64,000 nt of DNA from assembly GCF_000943545.1 (NCBI RefSeq), contig NZ_JTHP01000020.1, positions 1 to 64,000 of the forward strand. The letters are read 5' to 3'. Positions 36,124 through 44,385 of this stretch are shown one piece after another. Origin of the DNA: Paenibacillus terrae. Lineage in GTDB: Bacteria > Bacillota > Bacilli > Paenibacillales > Paenibacillaceae. The notes beneath the pieces were generated by a model. The model did not search any database, had not been told where the DNA came from, and saw only the letters and a list, made by a program, of their open reading frames with translations. Within the stretch, counting starts at the first letter, position 1. Each line of letters begins with the position of its first letter. A program made the position numbers and the translations under genes.

Positions 36124-37023
36124 TTACATGTCTAATTGCTCACTACAAGCTGTTTCTTCAACCACCTCCAGAAAACGAGTCAGAACAGCGTCATTCGCAT
36201 CTGTTTTCCATGCAGCGTAAAGTGGGACGGACGGAGAATCTTCGTGAAAAGAACGAAATACGACATCACTGCGTTGGAAAACAGAAACGGAAGAGGGAAC
36301 AATGGAGATGCCTATACCAGCAGCTACCAAGTTAACGATTGTATACATTTGAACGGCTTCCTGTACGATTTGGGGTTGGAATCCGTGTTGTCCGCAAAAG
36401 TCTAATATGAGGTCATGAAAAGACGCTCCCATATGAGGTGGAGACAGGATGAAAGATTCTTCCGCTAAAGAACGTAAAGACAAGGTTGGGTGGCGGGCTA
36501 GCGGATGTGTTGCGGGAAGTACGGCAATGAGTGATTCGTTGGTGTAGAGCTGAGAGGTGATATGTATAGATGGATCTGCCCAGCGCAGGAAGCCCACATG
36601 AACTTTGCCGTCGTGTATGGCTTTCAGTTGTTGGGCAGATGTCATTTCAAACAACGTAAGCTTCACGTCTGGAAAACGATCCCGGAATTTCTTTAAGGCG
36701 TTAACCATCAGACCGCCAGATGCCGAATCAACAAAAGCGATGGATAAATGTCCGAATTTCCCCTGACTTGCAAGCTGTGTCATCTTAATGGATTTTTCCA
36801 ATTGAGAAACCATGTTTCTGGATTCTTCTAAAAAGATGGCTCCTGCGGACGTAAGTCGAACTTGCCTTTTGGTTCGTTCCAAAAGTTTCACGCCAAGCTC
36901 TTCCTCAAGGCTTTGGATTTGTTGGCTCAAGGGGGGCTGGGTGATATTCAGTTTTTTTGCAGCACGATTAAAATGTAGTTCTTCCGCCACTGCGATAAAG
37001 TAACGTAGTTTTTTCAGATCCAT
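36124..37023 (-). CDS. LysR family transcriptional regulator
   Basis: 299 aa. ATG start after GCGAAAGGAAATCACAACT on the minus strand. Winged helix at 1-60 ('LHFNRAAKKLNITQPPLSQQI') and a periplasmic-binding-like effector domain. Resembles BenM/CatM- or YwfK-type members; ligand unknown. It is 72 bases from the start of the M42 region it shares a strand with, so its target may be itself or the M42 gene. Confidence 0.9.
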   Translation of the reverse strand: MDLKKLRYFIAVAEELHFNRAAKKLNITQPPLSQQIQSLEEELGVKLLERTKRQVRLTSAGAIFLEESRNMVSQLEKSIKMTQLASQGKFGHLSIAFVDSASGGLMVNALKKFRDRFPDVKLTLFEMTSAQQLKAIHDGKVHVGFLRWADPSIHITSQLYTNESLIAVLPATHPLARHPTLSLRSLAEESFILSPPHMGASFHDLILDFCGQHGFQPQIVQEAVQMYTIVNLVAAGIGISIVPSSVSVFQRSDVVFRSFHEDSPSVPLYAAWKTDANDAVLTRFLEVVEETACSEQLDM

Positions 37024-37095
37024 AGTTGTGATTTCCTTTCGCCAAGCCTTCGCCGACCTATTCTCAGTGGAACAGGCCGGTCGTCATCGTTCGGA

Positions 37096-38133
37096 TTAAA
37101 CCGTCACATAAGCGGCAAGCAGACGGGCAGTGTTCACCACAGCCTGCTTGTGCGTACGCTCCATCGCATGGGAGGCGTGTACGCCAGGGCCGATCAGCGC
37201 AGCATGGATATTGTTGCCTGCTTTCAGCGCAGCCGAAGCGTCAGAACCATAGTGCGGATAAATATCAACCGCATACGGGATATTCAGCTCCTTGGCCAGC
37301 TCAATCAGACGAGTCGTCATGTCATAATCATAAGGCCCGGAAGAATCCTTGGCACAAATGGATACATCCGTCTCCTTGCAGCTCAGATCCTCGCCTATGC
37401 AACCCATATCGACAGCAATCATCTCGCTGACCCCTTCAGGGATGTAAGCAGCTCCGTGACCGACTTCCTCATAGTTGGAGATGAGCAGCTTAACAGTATG
37501 ACGGGGCTTCCAGTTTTCGCGTACAGCGGATTCCAATAAACCAAACAGCGCAGCTACGCTGGCTTTATCATCCAGATGCCGCGACTTGATAAAGCCGCTG
37601 GGTGTCACGACCGGACGAGCGTCGAACGAAATAAAATCGCCTACCGCAATGCCGAGCTGGAGCACATCTTCTTTGGATTCGACAAGCTCGTCGATCCGCA
37701 CCTCCATATGGCTTTCCTTGCGTTCAAAGCTACGTGCATCATCATAGACATGCACAGACGGATGGCTCGACAAAATCGTGCCTGTATACGTTTGTCCGCT
37801 TCTGGTATGAATAAGGCAGTATTCGTTTTCGATGCTGTTCATCATGAAACCGCCGACAGATGTCAGCCGCAAGGTGCCGTGACTGGTAATCGAGCGTATC
37901 ATTGCCCCTAATGTATCCACATGTGCGCTCAGTGCAATTGTAGGGTCTTTTTCATGGCCCTCCAGGGTCAAGATGGCACCGCCTTTGGCGTTCCATTCTA
38001 AGGGTACCCCAAGGCTTGCGGCTTCCTTACGGATCAGTTCCATCACATGATGTGTGTAGCCGCTGGGACTGGGGGTGTTCAATAGTTGATTCAGAAAGGT
38101 CATGATATAATTTTCGTTCAGATGAATCGTCAT
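37096..38133 (-). CDS. M42 family metallopeptidase (FrvX/YsdC-like)
   Basis: 345 aa. I set the start at ATG 38133 because the ATG at 38151 lies within the binding site AGGAGGAG. Dinuclear zinc peptidase: 'ALSAHVDTLGAM' (His and Asp), 'RHLDDKASVAAL' (bridging Asp), 'ISNYEEVGHGA' (catalytic and ligand Glu), 'IAVDMG' and 'GPGVHASHAMERTH' (final His). M42 enzymes are cytosolic, often dodecameric, aminopeptidases. It begins 15 bases after the LapA stop, so the two are translationally coupled. Confidence 0.93.
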   Translation of the reverse strand: MTIHLNENYIMTFLNQLLNTPSPSGYTHHVMELIRKEAASLGVPLEWNAKGGAILTLEGHEKDPTIALSAHVDTLGAMIRSITSHGTLRLTSVGGFMMNSIENEYCLIHTRSGQTYTGTILSSHPSVHVYDDARSFERKESHMEVRIDELVESKEDVLQLGIAVGDFISFDARPVVTPSGFIKSRHLDDKASVAALFGLLESAVRENWKPRHTVKLLISNYEEVGHGAAYIPEGVSEMIAVDMGCIGEDLSCKETDVSICAKDSSGPYDYDMTTRLIELAKELNIPYAVDIYPHYGSDASAALKAGNNIHAALIGPGVHASHAMERTHKQAVVNTARLLAAYVTV

Positions 38134-38147
38134 GTTGTTGCTCCTCC

Positions 38148-38525
38148 TCATTTGGACAACCGGTCAAGGTCAGAGGACGTTTGCTCTGTATCCTTGTCAG
38201 ATGTAGACACCGAACTGGACGAACCAGACGTGTTATAGACGGTATCCGCATATGCTTCCACAGCGGGTGTGTGCTCTTCTTGCAGTGTATGAAGCTGGGT
38301 GGTCAGACGTTTGATTTCTCTCTGAAGCTTATATTGACGGAAAATACCGAAGGAACCGACGATAAGCCCTCCAAGAAGAGTGCAGCCGAGAATAAGTAAA
38401 ATCAAAGGAACGTTGACCGTACGGAATAGTAGATTTACTTGGACCGATTTCACGTTAATGACAGCGAATACAGCCGTTAACAAAGCGATAACAAGAGCTG
38501 CAATCAAAGACCATTGTGTTTTCAA
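38148..38525 (-). CDS. LapA-domain (DUF1049) membrane protein
   Basis: 125 aa. TTG start after GGAAGGAGGTGGCAT, giving MKTQWSLIAAL; an upstream ATG frame lacks a site. Two hydrophobic segments (~5-24 and ~38-60) with 'VQVNLLFRTVNVPLILLILG' between, the LapA pattern. A short basic coiled coil (QREIKRLTTQLHTLQEE) and a Ser/Thr/Asp-rich tail follow. In E. coli LapA/LapB act in envelope lipid control; the Bacillales role is unknown. Confidence 0.82.
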   Translation of the reverse strand: MKTQWSLIAALVIALLTAVFAVINVKSVQVNLLFRTVNVPLILLILGCTLLGGLIVGSFGIFRQYKLQREIKRLTTQLHTLQEEHTPAVEAYADTVYNTSGSSSSVSTSDKDTEQTSSDLDRLSK

Positions 38526-38550
38526 AATGCCACCTCCTTCCGCTACATTA

Positions 38551-38584
38551 TAAAATCCCTTGCCCGTCATGGACAAGGGATTTA
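38551..38584 (-). terminator. Terminator after pepF
   Basis: AAATCCCTTG pairs with CAAGGGATTT; minus-strand reading ends in TTTTATAA. Confidence 0.8.
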
Positions 38585-38626
38585 TCCGTGCATCGTTTCA
38601 ATGCCGGATTTTAATCGTGTATAGTT

Positions 38627-40423
38627 TTACTTTCCGGCGGTCAGCTTTTCCATTTCCGTAATAACTTCCTCGAATACGCTCATCGCTTCGCGGATCGGTT
38701 GCGGAGAGGACATATCCACGCCGGCCTTCTTCAAAATATTAATCGAATAATCGCTACCGCCGCTCTTCAGGAATCCTAAATAACGGTCAACGGCTGGCTG
38801 GCCTTCTTCCAGAATCTGTTTCGAGAAGCTGGTTGCCGCAGAGAAGCCGGTAGCATATTTGTAGACATAAAAGCTGTTATAAAAATGGGGGATACGCGCC
38901 CATTCCATTTCAATGTCTTTGTCTACTTTCATGCCAGGGCCGTGATATTTCACGTTAAGATCATAGTAAATCTCCGACAAAAGCTGCGGTGTAAGGGATT
39001 CCCCCTGTTCTGCGCGCTCATGTACGATTTTCTCAAATTCCGCAAACATCGTTTGACGGAATACCGTCGTGCGGAATTGGTCCGCATAGTAGGTAAGGAG
39101 GTACATTTTCTCTTTTGGATCGGTGGACTTTTTCAGCAAGTAGTCCATCAGCAACGCTTCATTCGTTGTCGATGCTACTTCAGCCAGGAAAATGGTGTAC
39201 TGGGCATCCCGATACTTCAACGCATTATCCGAGTAATACGAATGCAGCGCGTGTCCCATCTCATGAGCGAGCGTAAACATGCTGTTCAGGTTATCTTTAT
39301 GGTTCAGCAGCACATAAGGATGAGTACCGTAAGCACCCCAGCTATATGCACCTGTACGTTTATTTTCATTTTCGTACACATCAATCCAGCGATCATCGTA
39401 GCCTTTTTGCAACGAAGCCAGGTAGTCCTTGCCCAGCGGCTTTAGACCTTCCTTCGTTTGCTTTTTAGCATCTTCAAACGAAATGTCGAGCTTGTATTCG
39501 TCCACAAGCGGAGCGAACAGGTCATACATATGAAGCTCATCCACACCCAGCAGCTTTTTACGCAGCTTGATATAACGGTGCAGCAAAGGCAAGCTTTCGT
39601 GAATGGTGTCAATCAGATTGGTATACACTTCTTTCGGGATATTGTCACCGTATAACGACATTTCCAGTACGGAAGGGTACTTGCGAACATGTGAATAAAA
39701 AACATTTTTGTTCACATTGGCACTCAGTGTGGAAGCAATCGTATTTTTATTTTTGGCATACGTATCATAGACCGCTTTAAAAGCACGCTCACGTACTTCC
39801 CGGTGCGGACTTTCGAGAAATTGAATATAGCTGCCATGTGTTAGCTCAACCTCTTTGCCGTTTTCATCCTTGATTTTAGGAAATTTCATATCGGCATTGT
39901 TCAGCATACCGAAAATGGTTTGTGGTGCTTGAGCCAGGTTACCGACCTGTGCGAGTAGGGCTTCTTCCGACTTACCCAAAATATGCGCTTTCTCCCGTTT
40001 CATTTCCTGGAGCGTAAAGCGATAATCTGCCAGCTTCGGATCTTCAATCAAGGCATCGAGCTGATTGTCGGGCAGCGCCAAAATTTCAGGTGTCACGAAA
40101 GACAGGGATTCACTGACCTCAACGCCTAATTTTTTGGCTTTTTGCGAAAGGCCCTGATATGTAGGTTCAGCCGTATCCTCGTCATGATGTAGATGGGCGT
40201 ACACGTATACGCGCTCGGTTTTGAGCGATAGTTCATCTTCCAGCTTAAAGCAATTGACAATCACTTCGGCTGAATTCAGCTTGCCCTGGAATTGTGCAGC
40301 CTTTTTGGCTAGTTGTTTAACTTCTTCGTACTCTTGATCCCATGCTTTGCGGTCTGGAAACAGATCTTCTAGCTTCCAGGTATTTTCCGCAGGCGCATCT
40401 GCGCGTTTTACGATTTCACTCAT
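38627..40423 (-). CDS. pepF: Oligoendopeptidase F (M3 family)
   Basis: 598 aa from ATG 40423, preceded by AGAGGAGGCTCTCC. Zinc site H-E-M-G-H in 'FTLAHEMGHALHSYYS', with the downstream Glu in 'FLAEVASTTNEALL'. Cleaves oligopeptides of about 7-17 residues in the cytosol. The frame is open upstream to an ATG at 40546, adding 41 residues that look like a signal peptide (MHATKPLALLLTVSVAVSS, then TAAA) and have their own site, AAGGAGGAT. The gene could therefore encode a longer, exported form. See the leader entry at 40564-40587. Confidence 0.93.
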   Translation of the reverse strand: MSEIVKRADAPAENTWKLEDLFPDRKAWDQEYEEVKQLAKKAAQFQGKLNSAEVIVNCFKLEDELSLKTERVYVYAHLHHDEDTAEPTYQGLSQKAKKLGVEVSESLSFVTPEILALPDNQLDALIEDPKLADYRFTLQEMKREKAHILGKSEEALLAQVGNLAQAPQTIFGMLNNADMKFPKIKDENGKEVELTHGSYIQFLESPHREVRERAFKAVYDTYAKNKNTIASTLSANVNKNVFYSHVRKYPSVLEMSLYGDNIPKEVYTNLIDTIHESLPLLHRYIKLRKKLLGVDELHMYDLFAPLVDEYKLDISFEDAKKQTKEGLKPLGKDYLASLQKGYDDRWIDVYENENKRTGAYSWGAYGTHPYVLLNHKDNLNSMFTLAHEMGHALHSYYSDNALKYRDAQYTIFLAEVASTTNEALLMDYLLKKSTDPKEKMYLLTYYADQFRTTVFRQTMFAEFEKIVHERAEQGESLTPQLLSEIYYDLNVKYHGPGMKVDKDIEMEWARIPHFYNSFYVYKYATGFSAATSFSKQILEEGQPAVDRYLGFLKSGGSDYSINILKKAGVDMSSPQPIREAMSVFEEVITEMEKLTAGK

Positions 40424-40563
40424 GGAGAGCCTCCTCTGATCGAACGAAATGTGGGGTGGGGCTGCGGCGGTACGGGGCGGCTGCCAAAACGAAGAAACCG
40501 CCACGCTGACCGTGAGCAGCAGAGCAAGAGGTTTTGTGGCATGCATGTAACGGCATATCCTCC

Positions 40564-40587
40564 TTATACCATGGCTTGTTATGCCAT
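40564..40587 (-). other. Two two-codon minigenes in the pepF leader
   Basis: Reading the minus strand: AGGAGG, seven bases, then ATG-GCA-TAA (40587-40579); six bases on, ATG-GTA-TAA (40572-40564). The flanking bases pair as TACTATGGC with GCCATGGTA around ATAACAA. The second stop overlaps the next binding site AAGGAGGAT. Similar to the lambda bar minigenes in form; function unknown. Confidence 0.45.
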
Positions 40588-40609
40588 AGTATGACCTCCT
40601 GCGCCCAAA

Positions 40610-40615
40610 AGTATA
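40610..40615 (-). promoter_or_regulatory. Possible pepF -10
   Basis: Minus-strand TATACT immediately before the leader, just past the end of the 62-aa gene. The -35 (TTCCGA) is poor. Confidence 0.35.
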
Positions 40616-40622
40616 ATTTTCT

Positions 40623-40811
40623 TTACCTTGGGTCGGAACCTATATTTAATAAGCTGTATACAATAAGATAAAAGGCAAAGCAAACCATGATTACGGCAGT
40701 GAGGGCCATCCACTTTTTGAGAGGAGCTGGTAACGTATCACGTTTCATGATCAGCACTCCGCCCAGCGTAAAGGCCAGAATAATGAAGATGAGAAAGCTA
40801 TTGGATACCAT
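40623..40811 (-). CDS. Small two-span membrane protein, unknown
   Basis: 62 aa. Two hydrophobic segments (about 4-22 and 33-54) separated by a basic loop MKRDTLPAPLKKW. The binding site is weak, but the ATG lies six bases after the stop of the preceding 77-aa gene, which favours translational coupling. No family recognised. Confidence 0.6.
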   Translation of the reverse strand: MVSNSFLIFIILAFTLGGVLIMKRDTLPAPLKKWMALTAVIMVCFAFYLIVYSLLNIGSDPR

Positions 40812-40817
40812 GAAGCG

Positions 40818-41051
40818 CTATACCTGTTTGAAAGCGTTCATGATCTGCTGCCACTCTTCCTCGTTATCTTGAAAGGACTGCTTGGGAAACCGATTTTGAG
40901 CCCAATGCATCAGCGCTGGACGGCTCAAAAACGTGTGGGCTTCTTCGCCCCAGTCATCGGATATTTCCCGTAGAACGATGTAACGGCCCTGCACCTCGAC
41001 AGTCATCATGTTCCAATTGTCTTTTTTGTATATTTCGTGTTTTTTCATCAT
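40818..41051 (-). CDS. Small soluble protein, unknown
   Basis: 77 aa from ATG 41051, eight bases after CGGAG; ATG 41048 or an upstream ATG at 41087 are alternatives. Sequence: a charged N-terminus (KKHEIYKKDNWNMMTVEVQ), an amphipathic middle (YIVLREISDDWGEEA) and aromatic-rich C-terminus. A conserved hypothetical look but no family recognised. Upstream partner of the two-span membrane protein. Confidence 0.6.
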   Translation of the reverse strand: MMKKHEIYKKDNWNMMTVEVQGRYIVLREISDDWGEEAHTFLSRPALMHWAQNRFPKQSFQDNEEEWQQIMNAFKQV

Positions 41052-41150
41052 ATGCATGTCTCCGATTTTAAAGATGTTTTGGTTCATGATACCTCAGTTT
41101 CCGCCGCAAAAGCAAATCATTCCAGCCTGTAAAAGCCCTCAAAACATCAA

Positions 41151-41179
41151 TTGCATTGTGAAAAAGCATGAAGTATAAT
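41151..41179 (+). promoter_or_regulatory. Cold-shock gene promoter
   Basis: TTGCAT (41151) and TATAAT (41174) with a 17-base spacer. The ~40-base leader holds CGCCA-TAGA-TGGCG (41189-41202) just before AGGAGG. Confidence 0.8.
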
Positions 41180-41224
41180 ATGGATATTCGCCATAGATGG
41201 CGGTATTTTTAGGAGGTTGTTCAC

Positions 41225-41422
41225 TTGAAAGGTACAGTAAAATGGTTTAACGCAGAAAAAGGTTATGGCTTCATCCAAATGGATGGTGGCGAGGACGTAT
41301 TCGTACATTTCTCTGCAATCCAAGGCGACGGCTTTAAGACTTTGGAAGAAGGTCAAGCGGTTGAATTCGAAATCACTGAAGGTAACCGTGGACCCCAAGC
41401 AGCTAACGTAAATAAACTGTAA
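41225..41422 (+). CDS. Cold-shock protein (CspA/B family)
   Basis: 65 aa. TTG start after TTAGGAGGTTGTTCAC. Single OB-fold with RNP1 'KGYGFIQM' and RNP2 'DVFVHFSAI'. RNA and ssDNA chaperone in the cytoplasm. A strong promoter and a hairpin beside the binding site suggest high and possibly temperature-dependent translation. Closed by the terminator at 41494. Confidence 0.96.
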   Translation: MKGTVKWFNAEKGYGFIQMDGGEDVFVHFSAIQGDGFKTLEEGQAVEFEITEGNRGPQAANVNKL

Positions 41423-41493
41423 GTGTAACTGAATTGTAAGAATTGTTCCGTTATACGGATGTCTTATATATTACGGTTAAACGATGAATTGAG

Positions 41494-41532
41494 AGCGCAG
41501 TTCCTTATAATTTAAGGGACTGCGCTTTTTTG
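41494..41532 (+). terminator. Terminator after csp
   Basis: GCGCAGTTCCTT pairs with AAGGGACTGCGC, followed by six T's. Confidence 0.9.
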
Positions 41533-41628
41533 CGTAAAAAAGTTTATGATATGAGAAGGCTGAGCTGGAATAGGGTATTATACCGTAATGGAAACAAAAC
41601 ATTAGTTACTATTGAAGGAGTTGATAAG

Positions 41629-43044
41629 ATGAGCGCAGCGGAGGCAAGTCGTAAACCTTCCTTGACCGAAGGTCCAATTGCCAAAACACTGTTTTTATTC
41701 TCCTTGCCGATGCTGTTCGGAAACGTGATACAGTCGCTGAATGGAACGATCAATTCGATCTGGGTCGGCAAGTTTCTGGGCGAGGCTGCATTGACCGCCG
41801 CTTCCAACGGAAACATTATTATGTTTTTTCTCATCAGCGCCATCTTTGGTGTCACCATGGCTGCCACTATCATGATCGGACAGAAGATTGGTGCGGGAGA
41901 TGTCGCTGAAACCAAGCGTATAGTAGGCACAAGTGCAGTCTTTTTTCTTGTACTTGCTCTGGCTGTGGGCATTATCGGATTTTTTGGATCTCCCTGGATT
42001 CTTCGTGTGCTGAACACACCTGCTGAATCTGTGAATATGGCAATCACTTATACGCGTATTATTTTTGCGGGCATGCCTTTTTTGTACGGTTATAACTATA
42101 TTATGACCGTGATGAGAGGGGCGGGGGATTCCAAAACACCATTTTACTTTCTACTCGTTTCTGTCGTACTGGATGTGCTGCTCAATCCGCTGTTAATATT
42201 TGGATGGGGACCTATACCCGCGATGGGTATCGGGGGTTCCGCAGCGGCTACACTGATCGCTCAAGGGGTCAGCTTTGTGCTGATTCTCATTTATCTTTAC
42301 CGTGTAAAATACTTTTTGCGTATTACATCTTCAGAGCTTCATTTGCTTAGATTCGATTGGGAAATTATTAGGACCTTAATCCGTAAGGGAGTGCCTATGG
42401 GTCTGCAAATGATTGCTGTCTCCTCCAGTGCAATTGCGTTGATGAACCTGATTAACGGATACGGGACAGTGGCGGCTGCGGCTTATACTGCAGCAAATAA
42501 CTTGTCCAGCTATGTGCAGATGCCAGCCATGGCGCTGGGTGCTGCTGTGTCTTCCTTTGCGGCACAAAATATCGGGGCTGGGCGTTGGGATCGGGTGCGC
42601 AAGATCACATGGATTGGAATTGTGTACAATTTTGTATTGACTGGTGGATTAGTGGTATTGATTTACATCTTCAACCGGGGGGCCTTGCTGATGTTCCTTC
42701 CTTCTAGCGGCGGCGCTTTGGAACTGGGGATGCGGATTAATCTGATTACGTTGTGGTCTTTTGTCATATTCGGTATTACAAATGTCATTACAGGAATTAT
42801 GCGATCTACGGGTTCCGTAGTCGTGCCACTTTTAATTACCATCATTTCGTTATGGGGCATTCGTATTCCTCTGGCCTATGCGTTCGTCGATGAATACGGT
42901 CTGGATGCTGTATGGTGGAGCTTTCCTGTCGGTTTTGCCATCTCAGCAGTGGCGGTCATTTTCTATTATGCTTTTGGAAAATGGAAGCAGGCGAACATGG
43001 GGGATGCCTTTCAAGGCTTGAAGCCCGTAGAGGATGAGGGATAG
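41629..43044 (+). CDS. MATE family efflux transporter (DinF/VmrA-like branch)
   Basis: 471 aa. Start at ATG 41629 after GAAGGAGTTGATAAG; the longer frame begins inside the previous terminator. Twelve membrane segments in two six-helix halves, 'LPMLFGNVIQSLNGTINSIWVG' and 'GVPMGLQMIAVSSSAIALMN' being the equivalent helix 1 regions. Na+- or H+-coupled export of drugs or metabolites; substrate unknown. No terminator is obvious after it; a 12-bp AT-rich stem-loop lies at 43157-43189. Confidence 0.92.
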   Translation: MSAAEASRKPSLTEGPIAKTLFLFSLPMLFGNVIQSLNGTINSIWVGKFLGEAALTAASNGNIIMFFLISAIFGVTMAATIMIGQKIGAGDVAETKRIVGTSAVFFLVLALAVGIIGFFGSPWILRVLNTPAESVNMAITYTRIIFAGMPFLYGYNYIMTVMRGAGDSKTPFYFLLVSVVLDVLLNPLLIFGWGPIPAMGIGGSAAATLIAQGVSFVLILIYLYRVKYFLRITSSELHLLRFDWEIIRTLIRKGVPMGLQMIAVSSSAIALMNLINGYGTVAAAAYTAANNLSSYVQMPAMALGAAVSSFAAQNIGAGRWDRVRKITWIGIVYNFVLTGGLVVLIYIFNRGALLMFLPSSGGALELGMRINLITLWSFVIFGITNVITGIMRSTGSVVVPLLITIISLWGIRIPLAYAFVDEYGLDAVWWSFPVGFAISAVAVIFYYAFGKWKQANMGDAFQGLKPVEDEG

Positions 43045-43156
43045 GCAGGGCTTTTAACCTATTTTGAGATTAATAATTTTATCAGGGTAAATTTTGTTTA
43101 ATTTCAATTTTTGTGCATTTGGTCATGACAGGTATAAAGATTTTTTGTGAAAATGG

Positions 43157-43189
43157 CTCATTTTTCTTAAATATTAAAGAAAAAGTGAG
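43157..43189 (+). repeat. AT-rich inverted repeat upstream of the terpene synthase
   Basis: CTCATTTTTCTT pairs with AAGAAAAA-G-TGAG around AAATATTA. Possible weak terminator of the MATE gene or an operator. Confidence 0.5.
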
Positions 43190-43198
43190 GTTGTTCAT

Positions 43199-43227
43199 TT
43201 GTGCTAAAAGGACGATCATATTATAAT
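43199..43227 (+). promoter_or_regulatory. Promoter of the terpene synthase gene
   Basis: TTGTGC (43199) and TATAAT (43222), 17-base spacer. Confidence 0.7.
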
Positions 43228-43282
43228 GAGTATGGTTTGGATAGGTATAATTACGTAGACAACAATGTGGAGGCACCGTCAT

Positions 43283-44362
43283 TTGAGTTATGTTGAGCAA
43301 GGACGTTATCAAGTTCCGAGAGGCCCCATAGGTCTAATGAGCCGAATGTACAAGCACATTCTCCCTGAAACGAAGCAGGAATTGGGAAATTGGAAACACA
43401 AGGCTAAACAGATTCCGGATCCCGAGCTGAGAAGTCAGGCACTTGCAAGCATAGCAGAAAAGACGTTTCACTGTGTAGGCGGGGCGGTTTATGCCGCAGG
43501 GAATATGTCTGCCCGGCAGACGTTAATTCCGCTTATTGTGGCGTACCAGACGATTAGCGATTATCTGGACAACCTGTGTGATCGCAGCACGTCCATGGAC
43601 CCGGATGATTTCAGGCTGTTGCACCAGTCTATGCTGGATGCGGTCAACCCGGCAGCCAAGCCAGTGAATTATTACGCTTTGCGTCGTGAGCAGGAGGATG
43701 GCGGTTATTTGACCGGGCTGGTGACAACCTGTCAGTCTTGTGTAAGCAGGCTTTCTGGCTATGAGGCGGCAATGCCTTACGTTCAGGATCTGGCGGGATT
43801 ATACACGGATTTGCAAGTTTACAAGCATATTAAACCCGAATTGCGCGAACAAGCGCTATTGGATTGGTGGTCGGTTCATAAGGGCCGTACACCGGAGCTG
43901 CGCTGGAACGAATTTGCTGCGGCTACCGGTTCAACCCTGGGGGTCTTTATGCTGTTTCTTGCTGCCAGCGACCGGCATCTCACAGATGCGGAGGCTGCCT
44001 CAATACATGCATCGTATTTTCCACATGTGTGCAGTCTTCATATTTTGCTGGATTATCTAATCGATCAAGACGAAGACCGGAAGGGCGGAGATCTTAACTT
44101 CTGCAATTACTATGAAGATACCGACATGATGCTGGACCGGATCGCCTACGTTGTGAATCGGGCGCGGGTTGATATTGCAGATGTCCCTGCCAGCTCCTTT
44201 CACCGGATGATTATCGAGGGATTGCTGGCGTTATATTTATCCGACCCCAAAGTTAGCGAGCAGCAGGAAGTGCGCGCGGTTTCGAAACGTTTAATGAAAA
44301 ACAGTCCGCTCATGCGTTTGTTTTTCTTATTAAACAGTCGATGGATAAGAAGGCTTTTATGA
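43283..44362 (+). CDS. ytpB: Tetraprenyl-beta-curcumene synthase (YtpB, DUF2600)
   Basis: 359 aa from TTG 43283, nine bases after TGGAGG; an ATG at 43265 overlaps that site. All-helical large-terpene synthase: 'VAYQTISDYLDNLCDRST' carries the Asp-rich D-Y-L-D-N-x-x-D, 'LHILLDYLIDQDED' the second acidic cluster. The B. subtilis enzyme cyclises tetraprenyl diphosphate (C35) to tetraprenyl-beta-curcumene, precursor of sporulenes/baciterpenols. No squalene-hopene cyclase gene is nearby. 23 bases before pfkA, so possibly co-transcribed. Confidence 0.92.
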   Translation: MSYVEQGRYQVPRGPIGLMSRMYKHILPETKQELGNWKHKAKQIPDPELRSQALASIAEKTFHCVGGAVYAAGNMSARQTLIPLIVAYQTISDYLDNLCDRSTSMDPDDFRLLHQSMLDAVNPAAKPVNYYALRREQEDGGYLTGLVTTCQSCVSRLSGYEAAMPYVQDLAGLYTDLQVYKHIKPELREQALLDWWSVHKGRTPELRWNEFAAATGSTLGVFMLFLAASDRHLTDAEAASIHASYFPHVCSLHILLDYLIDQDEDRKGGDLNFCNYYEDTDMMLDRIAYVVNRARVDIADVPASSFHRMIIEGLLALYLSDPKVSEQQEVRAVSKRLMKNSPLMRLFFLLNSRWIRRLL

Positions 44363-44385
44363 ACATTTTGAGGAGGTCATAAATC

